From: Saccharum officinarum
Taxonomy: Eukaryota > Streptophyta > Magnoliopsida > Poales > Poaceae
Assembly (NCBI GenBank): GCA_020631735.1
Contig: CM036168.1
Coordinates: forward strand, 103,932,036-103,996,035
Direction: 5' to 3'
DNA: 64,000 bases
Each line of letters begins with the position of its first letter. The stretch's first letter is position 1. Below the pieces are notes generated by a model, which was not told where the DNA came from, ran no database searches, and saw nothing but the letters and a program-made list of their open reading frames with translations. The position numbers and the translations under genes are program-made. Below are positions 57,799-64,000 of the stretch, in pieces.

Positions 57799-60122
57799 GC
57801 CATGGGTGCCGCCCCCCTTGGGTGAAACATGGCGCGCTCAACCGCCGGCGCTCCGGAGCCGGCGCCTCGACCGTCGGCGCCCGGAGGCCGGCGCTCCTTC
57901 TTCCGGTGCTCCGGTCAGGGGCTTGACCGCCCCGCCCTCCACCGTGCCCGCTGGCTCAACCAACGGGTCTTGTTGCGACGGTGACCCGCTCGCCAGGGCC
58001 GCCTCCTGCCCCGACACTGACGCGACTTCCTCCATGGTCACGTCAGCCCCCGCCCGCTCCGCGCCGCGGACGGGTGCCTCGCCCGTCGCGACCTCGACGG
58101 CAGCCTCAGCCGTCGCTGACGACCTGGGCCCCGCCTCGACCGCACCGGGCGCCACCATCTCCGCGGTTCGGACCCTGCCACGGCAGGGTCCGTGCCAGTA
58201 ACCACCGTGGCGTCCGTTGGTCCCTGCGTTGTCGCAGGCGCCCCTTCATGGCCTCGACCTGGTGGACCTATGCCGCATCCTGCTCCGCCGTCCGGTTGAG
58301 GACAACGGCGCTGGCCCGTAGCGACTTCACGGGGGTAAGCCCCATCGGCTCCGCCTTCCGCTTTAACCTACAAAGTGAAGAAACGTCAACCAACGGACCC
58401 CGAGAAAAGTAGAACAACCGAGCAGAGACGCTTACCCGGAAATTGGCACCAAGGGCCTCACCCCGTGCGACCCGAGCCTCCCAGGGCGGCCGATTGTGGC
58501 CTCGCAGCGGCCTCACCAGCAGGCCGGGCACTCCTAGGGGCCCTGATCGACGCACCGCCCTGTGCCTTCTGTGCCTCCGAGGCCAGTTGGCCTCGGGTCC
58601 TCATGCCTGCCGACGCCGCCGCCGATGGCGACGCCGGTACTGCCGTCCCAGCCCCTGCCCGAGCTTGCGGGGCCTGGGCTGGTGCGGACGTCCCCATCGA
58701 CCCCTCTTGATGGGTCTGGGGTAAAGCGGCCCCTCCCGTCGAGGGGCCTGTCTCCTTCTCCGTCTTCTCCTCCTCCTCGGACTCCTCGACTACGACGACC
58801 GAGGAGGACGCCTCCCTAATGGGTTCCACCAGGGGCGAACGTCGGGAAGATCCCCCAGCCCGGTCGTGGCCTCATACCGCGACAGGGCGACGTCGTCCTC
58901 ACCACTGCTGTCGTCGTCCTCTCCTGAGATTGTCTCGGAAGGCGACGGCGCCAAGGGGACCTCATCAATGGTCTGCTGGCGCCGAAGCTTCTTCAACGCC
59001 ACCGCCTCTTTGGCCTTGCGGATTGCCCGCTTCTTGGCCGTCTCCTTGGTTTGCTTCTTCTTGAAAGCATGCTGGCGTCGAGCCTCCCGGGCGGGCCGGT
59101 CATCTAGGACTGGCGGACGCGTTTCCCGCAGCGCCGACAAATCCTACGCGCCGGCCTCGACCAAATCAGCGAAGTCCAAAAATAAACGAAATTGGCAAAC
59201 ATACTAACCCTAAGATACGTACCACTGGCTCGAACCCTTCGTAGGTCTTATGGGGACCGGTTAGCCTCCTCCACCTTGAAGTTCTCGACCATCCGGCGCG
59301 CTCACCGGAGGACCTCCTCGAGGGAAAGGGATTCGTGGGACATCCGGGTCCCCTCCAGCGATGCCTCCGGAGTCATCTGGTCGAGGCGGAGACGACGCCG
59401 GCATAGCGGCATCACTCTGCGACGATGGAAGGCCGCGGCCACCGCGGCAGCCGTCAAGCCCCGAAGGCGAAGCTGCTGCAGCGCCGCCAGCAGCGGGTCC
59501 AGGCGCGGCTTCTCGGCTTCCGGCACTCCGTACGTCTAGCGATCCTCTCGAGCGGTTAGCACACGGCCGGTGTACCACGGCAACTGATTTTCATCGTTGC
59601 GGAGGTAGAACCAACCCTCGTGCCACCCGCTGTTCGAAGAGATGAGGCGAGCCGGGATGTACAGTCCGCCCGGCCCGACCTCACCTGCAGGACGCAACTC
59701 CCTACTCGAGCCGCGCACAGGACGCCCTTCTCTCCCGCCTTCTTGGTGAAGAGCTCGGCCTTGAAAAGGTGAAGCCACATGTTCCACTGCAGCTCCACCC
59801 CAAGGTAGCCCTCGCAGACCGCCGCAGACCGCCGCGTTGGGGCAAGGTGGTGAAGCTCCACCCAGTAGTAGTGGAGGAGCGCGCGCATGAAGACGGACGC
59901 CGGCACGCCGAACCCCCGCTCGTGGAAGCAGACGAAGCTCACCACGTACCCTTCAGGGGGCGCCGGCTCCCGGTGGCTAGGAGGCGGCGCGATCCACTCC
60001 GGTTGCGACCTGCTCGTCCTTGGCCGCAGCAGCCCGTCCTCGACCAACTCTTCCAACCTCCTCTCCATCACCGAGGAGGCGGCCCAGTCATCGGCGGGGA
60101 GGATCTAGCTCTTTCCTGCCAT
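57799..60122 (-). pseudogene. Antisense gene of the second Retand-like element, exons 1-3, broken
   Basis: Homologous to 14265-18211. The ATG at 60122 is followed by MAGKS and then TAG as the sixth codon (60107-60105), where the other copy has CAG. Exon 1 60122-59223, exon 2 59143-58436 and exon 3 from 58368 are bounded by the same splice-like sites (GTACGTAT, GCGTAG, GTAAGCG), with the third acceptor now TGTAG. At the codon where the first copy has TAG in exon 2, this copy has CAG (LRRQQTIDE). A small deletion/duplication alters exon 1 near 59820. The coiled-coil exons would lie in the gap. Confidence 0.75.
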
Positions 60123-60534
60123 CGGTGCTGTTGGAAGGGGGTGGACGAAGAGGATGCGGTGGCGGCGGCAATGCGGGCAGAGAGCGCGATAAGGCAAGGG
60201 TGCAGGAGCGCAAGGGAACGGTGGGGAACGCAGACCCCCAGGCCTTGATTTTATATGCCCAGGCGGATGCCCAACGGCCGCGCGAAAAGGTAGGAACAGT
60301 TTCCCGCATTAAATGCGCCCACCTAACCGTTTCCTTACATCTCGCAGGTGTTGGGCACGTGGCCGTCCCCCACGTCGTAACCATACGCCACGTCGCCCAC
60401 TACCGCGCCGATCTCGCCTCCCCTCCTAAAAAGACGCGCTCGGCTAACGGGCGGGGGAGGGATCCGCGGACGGATATTCCCAGATACCTGGGAAACGGGC
60501 CCCGAGCCCAGTATAAGCCTTGAGGGAGCGGAAG

Positions 60535-61500
60535 TTGGCCCTCGACCAGGGTTCGACAGCTGCCCTTGAGCAACGGAGTTAGGGACGACCCAGGGTGCGC
60601 CCGTACATGGCCAGGGCTTGAGCCACGCTCTCGAGGCACCCTAGGACGTATTCGAGGCTAAAGGAGGCGGTCCACGTAGGAATCGCCCCGGGGGAGGCAT
60701 CGAGCCCTCGAATCCTGTCGAAGGGAATCGAGATCCACACGACCACTTCTTGGCATCTTTGAGAGCGCCTCCGGGCCACTAGCCGACCCCTAACGACTGG
60801 GGCACGGGCTCTCACTCGAATTCCCCCGCTAGTAGCTCACCGGAGATCGTCGGAACTCGCCCAAACGAGGGTAGTACGGCGTTCTTCACCCCTCCTCCTC
60901 CTTCCTAAAGGAGGAGCGTGAGGGTCGCACAGCAAAAGACGGCCGGGACTCTGATCGACCTCGTGCGTGCGAGGCTCGGGGTCTCGACCGCAAAAACGGG
61001 CCCCGAGCCCAATATAAGCCTCGAGGGAGCGGAAGCTGGCCCTCGACCAGGGTTCGACAGCTGCCCTCGAGCAACGGAGTTAGGGACGACCCAGGGTGCA
61101 CCCGTACATGGCCAGGGCTCGAGCCATGCTCTCGAGGCACCCCAGGACGTATTCGAGGCTAAAGGAGGCGGTCCACATAGGAATCCCCCCGGGGGAGGCA
61201 TCGAGCCCTCGAATCCTGTCGAAGGGAATCGAGATCTACACGACCACTTCTTGGCATCTTTGAGAGCGCCTCCGGGCCACTAGCCGACCCCTAACGACTG
61301 GGGCACGGGCTCTCACTCGAATTCCCTCGCTAGCAGCTCACCGGAGATCGTCGGAACTCGCCAAAACGAGGGTAGTACGGCGTTCCCCACCCCTCCTCCT
61401 CCTTCCTAAAGGAGGAGCGCGTGGGTCGCACAGCGAAAGACGGCCAGGACCCTGATCGACCTCGTGCGCACGAGGCTCGGGGGCTTGACCGCAACGAATC
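60535..61500. repeat. Tandem pair of about 480-bp units, second Retand-like copy
   Basis: Two units (about 60535-61015 and 61016-61500) are the reverse of those at 12903-13868: CACGACCACTTCTTGGCATC, AGGACGTATTCGAGG and TCCTCCTTCCTAAAGGAGGA occur in both. Confidence 0.85.
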
Positions 61501-61682
61501 ACTCCCCAATAAAATGAATACAAGACCTCGGAGGAGTCTCAACACTCCACCGAGGCATCGGGGGCTACACCCGGCGGGTGCGCTCGCGTGCCCCCACCGG
61601 AAAAAGTCACAACGCCACGACTCATGTTCGAACAAGCCTCTGGGAGAGTGATCACACACTCACCCAAAGGCTCGGGGGCTAC

Positions 61683-62862
61683 TGTCGGTACCAACAGTAC
61701 GGGGGTACCCACAGCCATCGCTAATAAAAAAACTAAAATGACTGAAACCACGATAGAAGGCAGCCCGCCTCGACCGCGTATCCAGTCCGCCTCGTACGAG
61801 GCCCGCTCGACAGGGCGCCTCGACCGCGCTCCGGCTCCGACTCGTACGAGGCCCGCTCGACGGGGCGCCTCGACCGCGCCCCGGCTCCGACTCGTACGAG
61901 GCCCACTCGACGGGGCGTCTCGACCGCGCCCCATCCCGTACAGCAAGAAACCTCGACGGCGCTCCGACCCGCGCGAGGCTCGTCCGCCCACTGGGAAAAA
62001 CTCCGACTCGCGTGAGCCCGGATCGAGCGCCTCGACTCCTTCACTTTACCTACCCAGGACAAAAGCCAGAGCATTTAATGCGGTTACCAACTACCACCCA
62101 CCGGCATGGCCGCAACCAGGATCGACGTGGGAGCAATGCCCGTGTCAGATCACACTGTTTTACCGCCCATCCCGTGATGGGAGGTGAAACCCGTCACTAT
62201 ACCCACCTTACCGCGCACTGTTTACCATCGATCACCCTCGAGGGAGGATAAGACAAGGCCCCTTCTCCGCGATCTCGGGGATTCGGCCTTATCCGTCCAA
62301 TCTCGACCCGGCCTCGACCCAACCTCGACGCTCGGCACAGTTCAACGGCAAGGGAAGGACGGTATGGCACGGCGCTCCGGGTCATTTCGCTGTCTCGTCT
62401 CCCACGACGCCATGGTGTCCAGGGATGGCCGGCCATTCCCCGAGCACGTCGCTACGGTCAGCTTAACAGGAATCGACAAAACATCACCTCAAGGCTCCCC
62501 GTCGTCTTGGCCTCCTCTCGCCCTATAAAAGGGCAGGCCAGGGTTCTACAACGGGGAGGGCAGAACGAAGGACAACAACAGATAACGAAGAAAAGCAAGA
62601 GATCGATACCTCAAGCAACCACCCTTGTCCCTTTTTCCTCTCTTTGAGACTTGGGCTCGACGCCCCTCTCGCATGCTTGTAACCCCTACACGAGCACCTC
62701 GGTGCAAGGAAATACAAACTTCTCCCCCCCCGCTGGACGTAGGGCCTTCTTTTACCCGAACCAGGATAAACCCCCGTGTGTTCTCCTTGCATCACCATCC
62801 AGGAAAGAGACACGCAGCATTTACTCGTTGGTTTAGGACCCCCTCGGGTTCGAACACCGACA
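61683..62862 (+). repeat. 3' LTR of the second Retand-like element
   Basis: 1180 bp, TGTCGGTACCAACAG to GGTTCGAACACCGACA. It is related to the LTRs at 11557 and 22362 but more diverged and about 35 bp longer, with an extra unit in the CGAGGCCCGCTCGACGGGGCG repeats. Confidence 0.9.
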
Positions 62863-64000
62863 AATATGTTGTGGCAAAGTCACACCACCCAATATGTTGC
62901 GACTATGGTATGCGTGGGCGTGACCGGTCCAACCACGTTATTGCCATGTGTTACCCAGCTCCACAACATGCCAGCGCGTCAATTTAAGTCACGCCGTATG
63001 CAATTATGCGACACTACTGTCTAGCTTAGTCGGCAGGAGCAATAGCATGATAAGAAGAGCTATTTCCTGAAAGATTAGTTTTGGACATATACTATTTCTA
63101 ATACTTTTGTATTTTTGGCTAAAAAAATCGCTCAATCATTAACACGTAGCTCAAGGAAAACTATACCATTCATGTGGATGGGGAGGAACATATCGTCAGA
63201 TTGTAAGGTACGTGCTCCCTCCGTTCCAGAACAGATGACGTTATGGGATACATGCAGGTCAAACTTTCTCAATTTTGACTAGATTTATAGAAAATACGTG
63301 CAACATTTATATCTCTAAATAAGTTTATTATGAAAGTATATTAAACGATCTATCTAATTATACTAATTATGTATTATAAATATTAATATTCTTTTATATA
63401 TAATTGATCAAAGTTTAAAAAAACTGACTTCTTCGAAAGCGAGAATGACTTTTGTTTTGGGACAGAGGAGTAAACTGGATGTCCCTGGCACCACTCGAAA
63501 AATAAGTATCCACAGACATTAACAAGTGCAGCCCGTGCCTCCACATGCGTTTGCATCGTATTTTGTATGCTCGGATATGCAGGCCTAGAATGTATATATG
63601 CAAATTTAGTAGTAGCACGTTATGACACGCCACAGGACCTACTAATTCACCAGTAATCCCACGCATAATGACATAGCAAATTGGATTGAGAAATCGCTTG
63701 CGTCTTTGTCATTTTGGAGGGGAGAAGGAGGAGGCGGCGGCCAAGTCAGACAGCTAGCCAGGCTCCGGCTGACTAAAATCTATTCCTGATGGCGACTAAC
63801 GGGCGAACCGAGTTTCATTCGCCCTCCAAGTTTTGGAACATTTCTGTCACTGATTGACTTGATTAATGTCTCAGTCACTTAAGTCTTAAGCAGAGACACT
63901 AAACGTTTAATTTCTTTCAGCTTTGTTTTCTCTGGCCGGAACTCCGATTTGTTTGTTTTCTGGACAGGTTCGCTTGTGAGTGATGACGGTTTGGAACACA
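62863..64000. other. Intergenic DNA, no gene seen
   Basis: Nothing recognised except the Stowaway-like element listed separately. Confidence 0.6.
63215..63470. mobile_element. Stowaway-like MITE
   Basis: CTCCCTCCGTTCCAGAAC to GTTTTGGGACAGAGGAG, inverted ends, TA on the right (63471-63472); the left TA is altered. AT-rich interior. Confidence 0.8.

Larger units (their letters stand above)
57799..62862 (+). mobile_element. 3' part of a second Retand-like element
   Basis: This is the same family as 11557-25927 but in the opposite orientation: antisense gene (minus strand), tandem pair, then LTR with TGTCGG...CCGACA. Everything left of 57799 (gag-pol and the 5' LTR) is lost in or before the gap. 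The right flank is AATAT. Confidence 0.9.

Noticed and set aside
1..64000. CRISPR arrays, rRNA, tRNA or an operon-like system
   Set aside because: None of the repeats has CRISPR spacing, no tRNA cloverleaf or rRNA motif was seen, and the content is a plant nuclear genome.

Overview
The window looks like intergenic DNA of a panicoid grass nuclear genome (sorghum, sugarcane, Miscanthus or maize-like). The reasons are one GC-rich intronless gene with monocot-style codon use, many Tourist-, Stowaway- and hAT-type MITEs, Tat/Retand-like and chromodomain Ty3/gypsy retrotransposons, and a Helitron. I recognise only one host gene: an arginine-rich tandem CCCH zinc-finger (RR-TZF) protein at 28644-29807 (+).

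Layout. (1) 1-11.5 kb: a nearly perfect direct duplication of about 2.2 kb (1-2197 and 7013-9208) with 4.8 kb of unrelated sequence between the copies, including the 3' end of a LINE. (2) 11.5-26.1 kb: a three-level nest. A Stowaway MITE (11506-26138, split) is interrupted by a minus-strand Tat/Retand-like LTR retrotransposon (11557-25927). That element's 5' LTR is interrupted in turn by a 2.4-kb TG...CA element with a 5-bp target duplication, probably a solo LTR, which carries a GC-rich minisatellite. The retrotransposon has lost most of RT, RNase H and the integrase core, but keeps a multi-exon gene on the opposite strand (14265-18211). (3) 26.1-41.3 kb: the zinc-finger gene and a dense crowd of short MITEs. 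(4) 41.35-56.65 kb: a minus-strand Helitron with a recognisable 3' hairpin and CTAG end and a decayed Rep/Pif1 helicase gene. It was invaded by a 10.1-kb chromodomain gypsy element (41598-51718, TSD TAACA) that is internally rearranged: its LTR start lies as a 1.45-kb inverted repeat, pol is on the minus strand and a gag fragment is on the plus strand. A non-autonomous hAT element with perfect ends sits in the gag fragment. (5) 56.65-62.86 kb: the start of one LTR element runs into a 100-N gap, and the 3' part of a second Retand-like element emerges from it. (6) 62.9-64 kb: ordinary intergenic DNA with a Stowaway MITE.

The transposable elements do not form a working pathway, but they record an order of events: Helitron, then the chromovirus inside it, then the hAT inside that; and Stowaway, then the Retand-like element, then the solo LTR. 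I counted about 33 differences by eye between the two LTRs of the Retand-like element (about 3%), so that insertion is fairly recent. I found no tRNA, rRNA or CRISPR.
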